Notes under the pieces: generated by a model
What the model was told of the DNA's origin: nothing
Databases searched by the model: none
What the model saw: only the letters and a program-made list of their open reading frames with translations
Translations under genes and position numbers: made by a program
In this document: positions 1 to 9,401 of the stretch, in pieces
How the letters are laid out: every line of letters begins with the position of its first letter
How positions within the stretch are numbered: position 1 is the first letter of the stretch
NCBI GenBank assembly: GCA_016756855.1
Contig: JAESPD010000005.1
Coordinates: forward strand, 49,242 to 113,241
DNA: 64,000 bases
Source of the DNA: a gamma proteobacterium endosymbiont of Lamellibrachia anaximandri
GTDB taxonomy: Bacteria > Pseudomonadota > Gammaproteobacteria > Chromatiales > Chromatiaceae
Direction: 5' to 3'

Positions 1-244
1 CCCGTGCGGTAAGGATCAGGATTGGAAAATGTTTACCCGATTTCCGTAGTTCGCGGATCACCTCGATGCCTGACATCTCCGGCAGACCAATATCCACGAT
101 CCCCACGTCAATGGCATACTCCCGCCCCAGGAAGAGTCCTTCGCGGCCATCCGCACCGGCATCCACGGTAAAACCTTCGCGGCTCAACCGTTCGGCCAGC
201 GGCTCTCTCAACTCCGCTTCATCTTCTACCAACAAAACACGCAC
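1..244 (-). CDS. Response regulator, N-terminal part (cut by window edge)
   Basis: Reading the minus strand from a GTG at 244 gives an OmpR-type receiver beginning VRVLLVEDEAEL, with the acidic pair E-D, the phospho-acceptor in VDIGLPEMSG and the switch threonine in ILILTAR. About 81 codons are present; the output domain lies beyond the left edge, so the subfamily cannot be fixed. It starts 13 nt after the stop of the PepSY gene, so the two are probably one transcript. A histidine kinase would be expected further to the left, as in PepSY-linked QseB/PmrA-type systems (inference). Confidence 0.85.
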   Translation of the reverse strand, partial: MRVLLVEDEAELREPLAERLSREGFTVDAGADGREGLFLGREYAIDVGIVDIGLPEMSGIEVIRELRKSGKHFPILILTAR

Positions 245-257
245 GATTTTGTTCCCT

Positions 258-551
258 CTATCTGCGGCGATTGCCCGCAGGCGCATGCTTACGCCCCCTG
301 GGAAGCTGCTGCCCACTTCTACCGTCGATCTGCATCCGTTTTGCCCGTCCCTGATTATCCAGGATGCGGATATCGTAGATCTCCCGGCCTTCCCACTCAC
401 GGGTCTCAGCCGATATCACCCTGCCGTCACTGTCACGGCGGGCACTCTCAACCGCCTGATCCAGGGTTATGCGATTACCCGCCAACGAGGCATCAGCCCC
501 AAGCAATATCAATAGCAGCCACATAACGTTCAGCTTTCGAGTCAGACGCAT
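258..551 (-). CDS. Small secreted PepSY-domain protein
   Basis: This 97-residue protein has an N-terminal signal or anchor segment (about residues 9-24, WLLLILLGADASLAG) followed by one PepSY domain (about 28-80), recognisable from ITLDQAVESAR, the central EGREIYDIRILD and the closing MQIDGRSGQ. PepSY domains are small periplasmic modules often encoded beside two-component systems, where they are thought to modulate signalling or peptidase activity. The very basic tail (RGRKHAPAGNRRR) is unusual. It precedes the response regulator by 13 nt. The ligand and exact role are unknown. Confidence 0.8.
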   Translation of the reverse strand: MRLTRKLNVMWLLLILLGADASLAGNRITLDQAVESARRDSDGRVISAETREWEGREIYDIRILDNQGRAKRMQIDGRSGQQLPRGRKHAPAGNRRR

Positions 552-621
552 TTCGGTTCAACCTGTGCCATGGGAGGAAAACCGTACTGCCAGCGCATTG
601 CCTCGATCTTCCAGCCACGAA

Positions 622-1149
622 TTAAATATCATCCACTGGGGTGACACCAACCCGAACACGAATCCGCTTGCCCGGATGGCGTTTGGTGCGAGTGGTGAAC
701 ACCTTACCTTTATAACGATACTTTACACGATAGCCGACCAACTGTTCTTCATACTCGGTATAAGTTTCGACCTCGCACTGCCGTTCCGTGGTGGTGGTAT
801 AGTGTCCTCCACGCCGGTTATGGGAGATATCGTTGCCAATCGATGCGCCCAATAGAGTACCGGCAATGGTAGAGGCGTCGCGTCCGCGCCCCCGACCGAA
901 CTGATTACCGACCACGCCACCGAGGATGCCGCCGAGCACGGTGCCTGTATAGGATTTACGCCTCGGCTGGTAGTGGGTGACCTGTTCATCCCAACAGTGC
1001 TTTTCAGGCCGTGAGATCTCGATGGTCTTGTAGATGGGGTCAACATCGATAACCTTGGCGGTGTCCCGGTAGTTGTGGCCGTGGCCGGCAGTTGCACTCA
1101 TGGAGGCAGCCAGCAAAACGGTTCCGAGTGTGATGGCGATCTTTTTCAT
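622..1149 (-). CDS. Glycine-zipper 2TM (17 kDa surface antigen-like) protein
   Basis: This 175-residue protein begins with a signal peptide (MKKIAITLGTVLLAASMSATAG). Its central glycine zipper (about residues 68-108, TGTVLGGILGGVVGNQFG, then a second small-residue run TIAGTLLGASIGNDI) matches the Rick_17kDa_Anti/SlyB-type glycine-zipper family. The C-terminal part is rich in Tyr, Arg and Lys (YRVKYRYKGKVFTTRTKRHPG). There is no lipobox cysteine, so it is probably a periplasmic or outer-membrane-associated non-lipoprotein. A good ribosome site (GGAGAG) precedes the ATG at 1149. Its function is not established; relatives affect envelope integrity. It appears to be transcribed alone. Confidence 0.8.
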   Translation of the reverse strand: MKKIAITLGTVLLAASMSATAGHGHNYRDTAKVIDVDPIYKTIEISRPEKHCWDEQVTHYQPRRKSYTGTVLGGILGGVVGNQFGRGRGRDASTIAGTLLGASIGNDISHNRRGGHYTTTTERQCEVETYTEYEEQLVGYRVKYRYKGKVFTTRTKRHPGKRIRVRVGVTPVDDI

Positions 1150-1300
1150 GGTTCTCTCCTAAACGATGTCTTAACCATTTGGACGAAACCTTTGGCTCAT
1201 CCTTTGATTACAGACTACGCCCTGCAAACTGAACCGGGCCTTAACCGAGAAAATGATCGCCCGGCACGCTTTAGCGGGGGCTATTGGAGACAGACGCAGG

Positions 1301-1378
1301 CCCGATCAAGCGTAGCGGATCGGGCAAACTGAAATTGATAATTGCCAAGGGGTTGCCGCTTCCGCTGCACTTGAACCG
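1301..1378. repeat. Composite palindromic repeat (REP/BIME-like), copy 1
   Basis: A hairpin core CCCGATC-aagcgtagcg-GATCGGG (1301-1324) is followed about 30 nt later by a related unit in the partner orientation (CCGCTTCCGCTGCACTTGAA, 1357-1376). The same two-part arrangement recurs near 43601-43690 and 57021-57105, always between genes. It fills most of the gap between the glycine-zipper gene and the methyltransferase gene. The pattern fits the REP/BIME class of non-coding palindromic repeats. Confidence 0.7.
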
Positions 1379-1403
1379 ACCTACGCAAACCGGGCATTCA
1401 GCA

Positions 1404-1988
1404 TCAAACCTTCTGCGCCACGATCATGGCAACATCCCGAAGTCCCTTGCTGAGATCCCCCAGGCGGTTCTCCTCCCGGTAGAAACGGATCGAAAGGGGT
1501 GACAGGAGCGCGATGAGTTCATTGTCGCCAAGCCGGTAAGCAGGGTTTGACGGGCCGGTGTCAGAAACTGCAATGCGGGTAAAGGTCTGGTAGAAGATCA
1601 ACCCTCCCGGCTTAAGGGCTGCAATCAGGGCAGGCATTAACCCACGGTCAAGAAAATAGCTGACCACTATCACATCGAAGGCGTTCTCTGTTAGCGGATC
1701 CTGCTCCACATCCTTTTGCTCCGCATTGAGAACCAACCCCTCTGAATCTGCCAGATGTTGTAACCGTTCCACCGCAACGCTGGAGAGGTCCCATGCGCTG
1801 ACATCCATGCCGAACCTGGCCAGTTCCAGTGCATTGCCACCCAACCCGCAGGCCAGATCCAGCGCATTTCCTGTTTCCGGCAACAGATGAAGGTTCTGCA
1901 ACAGCACTTCGGCTGCCGATGGCTGCTTGTCGGGATCAGCGTGGCGCTGATCCCACATCATCTTGAGTTCGGCTGTTGCCTTCTCCAT
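1404..1988 (-). CDS. Class I SAM-dependent methyltransferase (TehB-like)
   Basis: This 194-residue protein carries the class I motif I (ALDLACGLGGNALELA, about residues 42-57), an acidic strand-2 end (VSAWDLSS) and the motif IV region FDVIVVSYFLDR. The fold is closest to small TehB/UbiE-like methyltransferases. Its ATG overlaps the metZ stop by one base (TGATG), so it is translationally coupled to metZ. That context suggests a role linked to sulfur or methionine metabolism, but the acceptor is unknown. Confidence 0.8.
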   Translation of the reverse strand: MEKATAELKMMWDQRHADPDKQPSAAEVLLQNLHLLPETGNALDLACGLGGNALELARFGMDVSAWDLSSVAVERLQHLADSEGLVLNAEQKDVEQDPLTENAFDVIVVSYFLDRGLMPALIAALKPGGLIFYQTFTRIAVSDTGPSNPAYRLGDNELIALLSPLSIRFYREENRLGDLSKGLRDVAMIVAQKV

Positions 1989-3178
1989 CAGAGAGCATCC
2001 AGCCCACGAGCCAGGTCAGCCTGAATGTCGGCGACACTCTCCAGCCCCACGGCGATCCTCAGCAACCCGGCAGATATACCAGAGGCCGCTTTCTCCTCAT
2101 CGGAGAGGCGCCCGTGGGTGGTGGTGGCAGGATGCGTGATAGTCGTCTTGGTGTCTCCAAGGTTGGCGGTGATCGAAAGCATGATCGTCGCGTCGATCAC
2201 AGACCAGGCCGCCGGCTGACCGCCCTTGAGTTCAAATGAGAGAATCCCACCCGCTGCCTGCTGTTGTTGCAGTGCTATCTCATGTTGGGGATGGGAAGCC
2301 AGTCCAGGATAGTGGACCCGGGCGACCTGCGGATGCAACTCAAGCCACTCAGCCAAAACCTGAGCACTCTGCGAATGGGCCAGCATACGCAATTGCAGCG
2401 TCTCCAGGCCTTTAAGAAACACCCAGGCGTTGAAAGGGCTCATGGTCGGACCGGCAGTACGCAGGACGCCAAACACCTCTTCCCCAACGAGTTTGCTGTC
2501 GCCAACTACCGCACCGCCAACGCAGCGGCCCTGTCCGTCCAGGTATTTGGTGGCTGAATGCACCACGATATCAGCGCCCAGTTCCAACGGCCGTTGCAGC
2601 GCAGGTGTACAGAAACAGTTATCCACCACCAGCAGACAGTCGCGCTCGTGCGCCAATGCAGCAAGGGCCGGCAAATCAGAGATTTCGGTGAGTGGATTCG
2701 ATGGAGTCTCAAGAAACAGCAACTTTGTCTCAGGACGAATCGCCTGCTCCCAGGCGCCCAGGTCACTGAGTTCAACAAAGCTGGTTTTTATGCCGAACCT
2801 GCTGAGGTATTTATTGAAAAGTACCGTGGTGGTTCCGAAAACACTGCGTGAAGAGACGATATGATCCCCCGCTTCGAGCAGGCCCATGCAGGTGGCGAGA
2901 ATTGCCGCCATACCGGAAGCGGTGGCGACGCAAGATTCGCCCCCCTCCAGCGCCGCCAGGCGCTCTTCAAAGATGCGCACTGTGGGATTGGTGAAGCGGG
3001 CATAGATATTGCCCGGCTCGTCTCCGCTGAATCTTGCCGCCGCCTCGGCGGCACTACTGAAGACAAAGCTGGAGGTGGGAAAGATGGGTTCGCCATGCTC
3101 CCCCTCTGCTGTTCTTGCGTGTCCTGTACGGATTGCCTGGGTGGCAAACTCCCAAAGAGTTGGATCATCTATCGGCAT
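1988..3178 (-). CDS. metZ: O-succinylhomoserine sulfhydrylase
   Basis: This 396-residue PLP enzyme of the Cys/Met metabolism family converts O-succinylhomoserine plus sulfide to homocysteine, the direct sulfhydrylation route to methionine. Visible hallmarks are IYARFTNPT, the SGMAAI segment, VVDNCFCTPALQRPLELGADIV and the Schiff-base lysine in HSATKYLDGQG (about residue 210). The length is usual for MetZ. The ATG at 3178 has a strong ribosome site (ACAGGAG). The upstream leader carries hairpins and an intrinsic terminator (separate entry), suggesting regulated read-through. The methyltransferase gene follows with a one-base overlap. Direct use of sulfide suits a sulfur-oxidising lifestyle (inference). 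Confidence 0.93.
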   Translation of the reverse strand: MPIDDPTLWEFATQAIRTGHARTAEGEHGEPIFPTSSFVFSSAAEAAARFSGDEPGNIYARFTNPTVRIFEERLAALEGGESCVATASGMAAILATCMGLLEAGDHIVSSRSVFGTTTVLFNKYLSRFGIKTSFVELSDLGAWEQAIRPETKLLFLETPSNPLTEISDLPALAALAHERDCLLVVDNCFCTPALQRPLELGADIVVHSATKYLDGQGRCVGGAVVGDSKLVGEEVFGVLRTAGPTMSPFNAWVFLKGLETLQLRMLAHSQSAQVLAEWLELHPQVARVHYPGLASHPQHEIALQQQQAAGGILSFELKGGQPAAWSVIDATIMLSITANLGDTKTTITHPATTTHGRLSDEEKAASGISAGLLRIAVGLESVADIQADLARGLDAL

Positions 3179-3238
3179 CTTTTACTCCTGTCGTAATGCG
3201 ATCAACAAGGGTGCTGCCGGATCTGGAAGTGTCCAAAC

Positions 3239-3326
3239 AAAAAAACCGCCCAACGGCGGCTAAAGCAGATACCCTCGCTTTAGCAGTATTTATCAAGCGC
3301 CCGCAATTTGAGAAAAATCGGCGCTT
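3239..3326 (-). promoter_or_regulatory. Structured metZ leader with intrinsic terminator (possible attenuator)
   Basis: On the minus strand, three successive hairpins precede metZ. They are AAGCGCC/GGCGCTT (3295-3326), an 8-bp perfect stem GCTAAAGC/GCTTTAGC (3259-3284), and CCGCC-GTTG-GGCGG followed by seven T (3239-3259), a textbook intrinsic terminator. It ends only about 60 nt before the metZ start codon, so transcripts begun upstream must pass it. A possible -35 (TTGACA) lies at 3355-3360 with a weak -10. The alternative is a plain terminator for the binding-protein gene that ends at 3491. No known SAM-riboswitch consensus was recognised. Confidence 0.55.
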
Positions 3327-3490
3327 CGAAAAGGTTAGCCCCGGCATCAGTGCGTGTCAATCATCATCTACGAGCCGTTCGAGTAAAACCTTTGAACTAC
3401 GGAAAAATAAATTATCCAATCTTGCTTGTCTTGTTGCCCAGGAAATTCGATGCAATATTCAATATTTTACTTCTCCGCAACCCTTATCTG

Positions 3491-4294
3491 CTACCAGCTA
3501 TAGGTGTTGGGGTCGATTTTGCCTTTGGCCATCAACGCTAGACTGAAATCCAGAGTAGTGGGATCGAAGTCCACCATCTCGGTAGCACCGAATACATCTT
3601 TGCTCGCTTTGGCAGCATCGATAATTTTTGCCTTTACGTCAGCCGAAACACCCTTGGAGGCAGAAAGCACGTTGTCAGGATTCTTGGTTTCTGACACGCC
3701 TGGTACCTCGTACATGGCAAGTTCAGGAAAACGCCTGCTATTACCCGCCCACCACCAGTTCTTTACCACGCCAGCCTGCGCCTTACCGACCTTCACAGCA
3801 CCACAGGTAGCACCATGGTTCTTGGTGGGAATGGCCGCTTGACCATCAGTTGCCGCCTTGGCACTGGACTCACCGGAACTGGCACCCACTGCATAGGCAA
3901 CTTTGCTCGGACTGCCACTCAGGATTGCAACTGGATCTGCGCCTTTCGGATAAACCAACACGCCGGAGTAGAACTCCTTGCCGCTGGCGGCCTGCACCAA
4001 CCCTTCGCCCAGACCACGGGCTCGGATGATCGCCTGCACAAAAGAACCTACATAAACCAGCGCCGGTTTACCGGAGGAGAAAGTGTCTAGAATCTGAGGG
4101 TAGCTGCTCGCGATACGTGGTCGAATCAGCAGACCTGATTTGCTACTCAATTCGGTCGTAATCACTTTAGCCTTGGTGGCCTTGGCCTTCCAGCCGGGTG
4201 AAAACCAAAGATCGATGGCTTCAGTGGCCAGGGTTACACCGCTGAACACCGTGGCGAGCAGAAGTACCAAGGTGCGAAAGATAGTGTTTTTCAT
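3491..4294 (-). CDS. PhnD-like periplasmic phosphate/phosphonate-binding protein
   Basis: The likely start is the ATG at 4294 (AGAGG ribosome site, signal peptide MKNTIFRTLVLLLATVFSGV), giving 267 residues. An in-frame ATG 24 nt upstream is less good. The body fits the PhnD/SsuA/transferrin superfamily: WFSPGWKAKATKAKV near the N-terminus, GKPALVYVGSFVQAI (about 75-89), and a ligand-loop region SSGESSAKAATDG. Family members bind oxyanions such as phosphonate or phosphite for ABC import. No permease or ATPase gene is next to it; the divergent neighbour is a chemoreceptor. It may therefore be an orphan binding protein used for sensing (inference). Confidence 0.75.
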   Translation of the reverse strand: MKNTIFRTLVLLLATVFSGVTLATEAIDLWFSPGWKAKATKAKVITTELSSKSGLLIRPRIASSYPQILDTFSSGKPALVYVGSFVQAIIRARGLGEGLVQAASGKEFYSGVLVYPKGADPVAILSGSPSKVAYAVGASSGESSAKAATDGQAAIPTKNHGATCGAVKVGKAQAGVVKNWWWAGNSRRFPELAMYEVPGVSETKNPDNVLSASKGVSADVKAKIIDAAKASKDVFGATEMVDFDPTTLDFSLALMAKGKIDPNTYSW

Positions 4295-4498
4295 GGGTAA
4301 ACCTCTATTTCGTTTCAATACTGAAATATGTACAGGTGCTTTTCTATGGACTTCACATACGACAAATCCAATACATGCAACAGGGTTATCGACATTTCGA
4401 TCGCAATCTTTAGGCCATTGAGAGAATTATTGTCGGCTGAGCAGATGCCTTGCAGATTAAACCAATCGCCCTTCCAACGGCTAATCACTTACTATTTC

Positions 4499-4525
4499 TA
4501 AAGTTATTCCACAAGGTGCCGCCAT
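4499..4525 (+). promoter_or_regulatory. Sigma-28 (FliA) promoter for chemoreceptor
   Basis: TAAAGTTA, then 11 nt, then GCCGCCAT, compared with the flagellar sigma-28 consensus TAAAGTTT-N11-GCCGATAA: 7/8 at -35 and 5/8 at -10 with exact spacing. It lies 78 bp upstream of the chemoreceptor ATG at 4603 and in the same direction. Confidence 0.7.
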
Positions 4526-4602
4526 ACGAGTCTGAGGTGCGTACTTGAAGTCACCTGAGCAAGTTTTACAGCTGAAATTTTTTGTATTGCCGAGGAGACA
4601 TC

Positions 4603-6369
4603 ATGGCTTTAAAACCCGGATTATCAACCCAAAAAAACGCCAAGGGAGGTCTGTTGCTGATCTTCGGTGTCATGGTCTTTGTGTTGGTAAGTGTGGGTTT
4701 TGTGGCCTTCAGTCTTATCCTCCCGTCACAAGTCAGTTCTTCTCTTGAAGATGAGATCAACAACCGTATGCTGCCGAGTGTGCGTACTGCTGTTGAAGAG
4801 TCGGGTCATGCCATCAAGGCGGAGTTGGACATAAAACGGGACGCCACTCTCGCCCGAATTAAAAAGACCTTCTCCAAGCAGATCGAGGCCAAGGGCAAAG
4901 CCTTGATCAAGACACTCTTGCCCCTGGTTGAAAACTATGACTTTGATACCGCCAAGCAGATACTGGTGGATACCGTTGATTCCGACAGCGCAATTGCAGG
5001 CATTCATTACCGGCTGCAAGCTGACGTCAAACCCGACACAATCGGCGATACATCCTCTAACGGTCTACTCTCATTCAAGGTGACAGAGAAAAGCAGTTTT
5101 GCCGATCTGGAGGTTAATCTGCTGGCATCGCCCAACCTGATGGTGCAGGCGGAAGAGGAGGAAAAAAGTTCCTTTACCAGGATAGAGCAACAGATGAAGG
5201 AGGCGAATCAGGCACTGGAACAACACATACTCAAAGACTCCCACACCATGCAGGACAACATTTTAGCCTCCCTGCGTAGACTTGTCTGGTTACTCGCCAT
5301 AATAGGTGTGGCAGTACAAGTCGCTATCACTCTGCTGGTGATGCATCGGCTATTGATTGTCCCTCTTGAAAGAACCAAGCGGTATCTGCTTACCATTTCA
5401 GAGGGAAATCTGACCCAAGACCTCGATTATCATAGCAACAACGAACTGGGTGAGATGGCCGAAGCCATGAACACCATGGTAAAGAACCTGAGACGGATCG
5501 TCGCGGAGATCAATAGCTCTGTAGCAACACTGAACAGTCACTCTGACAGCCTGAGCCAAAGTACTGGCGGTGTGGTTCAGGGGGCACGCGAACAGGTAAT
5601 CCAGGCAACACAGGCTGCAGCAGCTATCACCGAGTTATCGGCATCCTTCAGCGAAGTGGCTCACAGCAGCAGCAGTGCATCAGAATCCGCCAGATCTGCT
5701 TCTGAACAGGCCCAGTCCGGCCGTGATATCGTTTCAAGAACGGCCAGCGGCATGAACACTATCGCAACTACAGTGTCTGATTCTTCCGCACTTATCAGCG
5801 AACTGAAGCGCCGCAGCGAAGAGATTGGCAACGTCATCAATGTGATTAATGGAATCGCCGAGCAGACAAACTTGCTGGCGCTCAATGCCGCTATCGAAGC
5901 GGCGCGTGCAGGAGAACAAGGTCGTGGTTTTGCCGTGGTTGCGGATGAGGTCCGCACCTTGGCTGGCCGCACCAGTGAAGCAACAAAAGAGATTTCACAG
6001 ATGGTCGAGAAGATCCAGCTAGACACCAGTAAATCAGTGAAGAGCATGAGTTCAGTGAACGATCAGGTAGATAGCGGGGTGGAACTGGCGAAAAAGGCTC
6101 TCACAGCCATGGACAAAATTGTGCAATCCTCGGATGAGAGTATGCAGATGGCAACGAGTATTGCCACTGCCGTGGAGCAACAGTCCGTTACCGCGAATGA
6201 AGTCTCTGGGAGTGTTGAAAACATGGCCATGGTCAGCAGAGAAACCGAAGAGGCCAACACGTCAATGCAGCTGGCTGCTCAGGAACTTGCACAACTCGGA
6301 TCAGACCTCAATACGACCACCTCATGGTTTGAAGTTAACGAACGCTGGGAGACCGATCAAAAGGAGTGA
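4603..6369 (+). CDS. Methyl-accepting chemotaxis protein (transmembrane)
   Basis: The ATG at 4603 follows GAGGAG; an upstream in-frame TTG at 4582 has no such support. The 588-residue receptor has TM1 (about 17-40), a periplasmic ligand region of about 190 residues rich in predicted helix, TM2 (about 223-246), a HAMP domain ([22 protein letters not shown] onward) and a cytoplasmic signalling domain. The hairpin tip reads [37 protein letters not shown] (quoted in parts: [31 protein letters not shown]), the conserved CheA/CheW contact. It localises to the inner membrane and feeds chemotaxis. A sigma-28 promoter lies upstream. The ligand is unknown; the divergent PhnD-like protein is a candidate partner. 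Confidence 0.92.
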   Translation: MALKPGLSTQKNAKGGLLLIFGVMVFVLVSVGFVAFSLILPSQVSSSLEDEINNRMLPSVRTAVEESGHAIKAELDIKRDATLARIKKTFSKQIEAKGKALIKTLLPLVENYDFDTAKQILVDTVDSDSAIAGIHYRLQADVKPDTIGDTSSNGLLSFKVTEKSSFADLEVNLLASPNLMVQAEEEEKSSFTRIEQQMKEANQALEQHILKDSHTMQDNILASLRRLVWLLAIIGVAVQVAITLLVMHRLLIVPLERTKRYLLTISEGNLTQDLDYHSNNELGEMAEAMNTMVKNLRRIVAEINSSVATLNSHSDSLSQSTGGVVQGAREQVIQATQAAAAITELSASFSEVAHSSSSASESARSASEQAQSGRDIVSRTASGMNTIATTVSDSSALISELKRRSEEIGNVINVINGIAEQTNLLALNAAIEAARAGEQGRGFAVVADEVRTLAGRTSEATKEISQMVEKIQLDTSKSVKSMSSVNDQVDSGVELAKKALTAMDKIVQSSDESMQMATSIATAVEQQSVTANEVSGSVENMAMVSRETEEANTSMQLAAQELAQLGSDLNTTTSWFEVNERWETDQKE

Positions 6370-6397
6370 ACATCAAAAACACGGGCGCTCTTGGGCT

Positions 6398-7972
6398 TCA
6401 CTGCTGGACAAAGTAGTCCTCGAGAAATTGGTCAAAAGAGATCTTGTCCGCTGACTCAATAGCGCGCTGCTGCACCCAGGAACGCTCAGCCTCTTCGACA
6501 AACATCCGCTGCGTTTCCACTGACAATTGTTGTTGTGAAAAATAGTGCTGATGGCCGTGGGAGATTCGCTGGGCAAATTCAAAAAAGCTCTCTCCGTTTT
6601 CCCGCATCTCTGCCAACATCCTGGCAGAAGGCGTCAACTCTGGATGCCGCGCCCGCTCACTAAGCTGTTCAAGCGCCCTGCTGTAGTTTCGTGCACCTGT
6701 TCCCTGATCCAGGATTTCACATACCGCCTGCATCGCTTCACAGATCTCAAGCGCCCAATCACGCAGACGTATCTCCCGGCCATTCCGCTGCAGAAAAAGT
6801 TCAGGATCTCTCCCACGGTGAGCAGATGCCCCTTCATTACGATCGATCTCCCGTTGCTCAAAGACATTGATCGACGGGCTGTCGAGCAGCTGACAGAACA
6901 GCATGAATGCTTCCAGAAAATAGATCTGTTGTTCATCTATGCCCAGTGGATGGAAGGCATTGACATCCAAAGACCTGAGTTCGACATATCGCACCCCTCT
7001 GCGCTGCAGGGCAAGAATAGGCTTCTCCAGGCCGTCAGAAATCTGTTTTGGACGTACGGTACTGTAGTATTCGTTCTCGATCTGCAGAATATTGGCGTTT
7101 AACTGTTCGTAGCGGCCATCCACTTTGACCCCAATCATCCGGTAGACTGGGCAGGCTGTCTCGGTGGCCCGTCCCAGGGTCTCGACATAGGCGTCCAGAC
7201 AATCGTAGCAGGCCTTGATGCCTGTCCCCTGCTCCTTGCTGTTCTGATAACCGATGTCCCCCATACGCAGGGAGGTGGCATAGGGATAGTAGTAGGTGTA
7301 TTTATCGAAGGATTTAAGATTGGTCGCCCGGCCGCCCAAAAACGATTTACAGACAGAGGGAGAGGCACCGAACAGATAGGGAATCAGCCACCCGAAGCGC
7401 TGCAGATTTCGCAGCATGCCAAAATAGGATTCTGTGATAAATCGCTGTGGATCCCCTTGGTTCCCCTCCTGTTCCTGAAACAGGGGCCAGAAGCGCTCAG
7501 GCACCGAATAGTTGAAATGCACGCCGGCAATGACCTGCATCACACGTCCATAGCGATGCCCCAGTCCCCGTCGATAGACCGTTTTCATGGTACCCGCATT
7601 GGAGGCACCATAGCGGGCTAGCGGAATGCGCTCCCCACCCTCGACCACACAGGGCATGCTGGTGGCCCAAAGCAATTCATTATCCAGATGATCGTAGACG
7701 AATTTCTGGGCATCGCGAAGAAATTCGAGAGGCTGTTTTCTGTCGGCAAAAGGCGGCGTAATAAACTCTGTCAGCGCCTCTGAGTAGTCCGTTGTGATAT
7801 AGGAATGGCACAGGGGAGAACCAAGATTCAGTGGGTGCGCTGCCTGGGAGATTCCCCCGCTACTGGAAACCCGCAAACTCTCCTTTTCCAGGCCAACGAG
7901 TCCCCCACGCAGGAGATCTGTTGATCTGTCCCGCACTAGTTGAAGCAGCCGCTGTTCCAGTTTTTTGTACAA
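6398..7972 (-). CDS. gshA: Glutamate-cysteine ligase (gamma-proteobacterial type)
   Basis: This 524-residue class I ligase makes gamma-glutamylcysteine, the first step of glutathione synthesis. Typical elements are GGLVGLEKESLRV near the N-terminus, DYSEALTEFITPPF, QVIAGVHFNYSVPE and VRYVELRSLDVNAFHPLGID. The length equals the E. coli type. The ORF opens with TTG at 7972, preceded by GCAGG; no better ATG is available without losing the conserved N-terminus. It overlaps nothing and ends 28 nt from the convergent chemoreceptor gene. Confidence 0.95.
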   Translation of the reverse strand: MYKKLEQRLLQLVRDRSTDLLRGGLVGLEKESLRVSSSGGISQAAHPLNLGSPLCHSYITTDYSEALTEFITPPFADRKQPLEFLRDAQKFVYDHLDNELLWATSMPCVVEGGERIPLARYGASNAGTMKTVYRRGLGHRYGRVMQVIAGVHFNYSVPERFWPLFQEQEGNQGDPQRFITESYFGMLRNLQRFGWLIPYLFGASPSVCKSFLGGRATNLKSFDKYTYYYPYATSLRMGDIGYQNSKEQGTGIKACYDCLDAYVETLGRATETACPVYRMIGVKVDGRYEQLNANILQIENEYYSTVRPKQISDGLEKPILALQRRGVRYVELRSLDVNAFHPLGIDEQQIYFLEAFMLFCQLLDSPSINVFEQREIDRNEGASAHRGRDPELFLQRNGREIRLRDWALEICEAMQAVCEILDQGTGARNYSRALEQLSERARHPELTPSARMLAEMRENGESFFEFAQRISHGHQHYFSQQQLSVETQRMFVEEAERSWVQQRAIESADKISFDQFLEDYFVQQ

Positions 7973-8084
7973 GACCTGCGCAAACCTTAGGGCGTTTTAA
8001 AAGACCGGAGATTATAACTCGCAGTTTATTATCAAACACTGATATTTTTTCCGGTCATCACCGCACTGCATTAAAATAATAAAC

Positions 8085-8111
8085 TGAAGTTTATTCCTCT
8101 TTGGCCGATAG
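8085..8111 (+). promoter_or_regulatory. Sigma-28 (FliA) promoter overlapping a palindrome
   Basis: TGAAGTTT-N11-GCCGATAG matches the sigma-28 consensus at 7/8 and 7/8 positions with the correct 11-nt spacer, 22 bp before the ATG at 8133. The -35 element overlaps the perfect palindrome AATAAACT-GA-AGTTTATT (8078-8095), and a third AGTTTATTAT half-site lies at 8023-8032. This could be an operator shared with the divergent gshA promoter region. Confidence 0.75.
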
Positions 8112-8132
8112 TATTACGATAATAAGGCGAAA

Positions 8133-9368
8133 ATGGTTTCAGACATGAAAAATAATATTGACAGAGTACTGGTTTGGGCAGCGATAACCCTGCTCATTAT
8201 CGCAACTGCCACGGCATTTCTTTCACCTGATTCAACTACCACACGCTGGCTGCTATTGATCAGTATGCCTCTGCTTGTGTTTGCAATCCTCTGGGGACAA
8301 CGCATCAGGGCTCGATACAGACGCATGAGGCTACTGGCCCACAACTCTCTGACAACCGCCATACGGGACTATGAAGTCAACTCCAACCAGGCAATGGGGA
8401 AAAGTTCACAGCAATTCAATACCCTGCGGGATTCCATTGAGCAAGCTGGAAATATCATGACTAACGCTACCCAGCGTCTCTCCGGCAGTCTGGCCGGACT
8501 TGAGCACGAATCCACTGGTCAACGAGAGAAGTTACAGGAGATGGTGGATGAACTCCTGGTGCTGGTTTCGAGCGATGATCAGAAAGAGCAGACCAAGGGT
8601 ATACAGAAATTCACCATCGAGACGGAACAGCTCATCGGTCGTTTCGTTGCTACCGTGACTGATCTCAAGAGCGCCAGTGACCAGATCGCGGTCGAGTTCG
8701 GCAGAATGAACCAGCAGGTTGAGGGGGTTGGCAACCTGCTGAACGACGTGAATACCATCACCGCGCAGACCGATCTGCTGGCCCTCAACGCCGCAATCGA
8801 GGCAGCCCGGGCGGGCGAGGCGGGTCGTGGATTTGCAGTGGTGGCAGATGAAGTCCGGAGTCTGGCGCAGCGAACCAGTCAATTCAGTGAACAGATTCGC
8901 TCACTATTGTCGGAAATTGAAAGGTCGATCAAAACCGTCGATGCTTCGGTGGAAAAAGCGACCAGCACCGATCTGAGTGTTGCTGCCAAATCTCAGGAGA
9001 GTGTTGCGTTAATGTGGGATGAGATCCAGGGGCTCAACAACAAGGCCTCACATCAATCACAATCGATTGCAGGAATTTCCAAGAATATTCATCATCTCGT
9101 TAGCGAGGGTATCATCTCCCTGCAGTTCGAAGACATCGTCAATCAACTGCTGATCCAGATAGGAGAGCGTTCCCGGAAGATGGAGAGCTATCTGCACGAC
9201 GTGATCACAATTCAACGCCCGTCAGGGGATCTGGATGCAGCGGTCTTCCAGCATCGGGCTCAACAGTTGCAGGCACTGCTCTCCACCGCCGACAGACATT
9301 TCGGCGACCTGGATGATACAGCAATCACCCAGAGTTCAGTGGATGAGGGTGAGGTGCAGCTGTTTTAG
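8133..9368 (+). CDS. Chemoreceptor-like protein with short periplasmic loop
   Basis: This 411-residue protein has two closely spaced N-terminal TM helices (about 12-29 and 36-54) with only a few residues between them. It therefore lacks a periplasmic sensor domain and must sense in the membrane or cytoplasm. The signalling hairpin is clear: [20 protein letters not shown], then [22 protein letters not shown]. The C-terminal segment ([24 protein letters not shown]) resembles the DUF3365/CheA-class receptors that end with an FEDI motif. An AAGG ribosome site precedes the ATG. The strong sigma-28 promoter places it in the flagellar regulon. Confidence 0.9.
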   Translation: MVSDMKNNIDRVLVWAAITLLIIATATAFLSPDSTTTRWLLLISMPLLVFAILWGQRIRARYRRMRLLAHNSLTTAIRDYEVNSNQAMGKSSQQFNTLRDSIEQAGNIMTNATQRLSGSLAGLEHESTGQREKLQEMVDELLVLVSSDDQKEQTKGIQKFTIETEQLIGRFVATVTDLKSASDQIAVEFGRMNQQVEGVGNLLNDVNTITAQTDLLALNAAIEAARAGEAGRGFAVVADEVRSLAQRTSQFSEQIRSLLSEIERSIKTVDASVEKATSTDLSVAAKSQESVALMWDEIQGLNNKASHQSQSIAGISKNIHHLVSEGIISLQFEDIVNQLLIQIGERSRKMESYLHDVITIQRPSGDLDAAVFQHRAQQLQALLSTADRHFGDLDDTAITQSSVDEGEVQLF

Positions 9369-9401
9369 AGCAGTTGTCGGGGAACGGACCGCCTCGACCA
9401 T

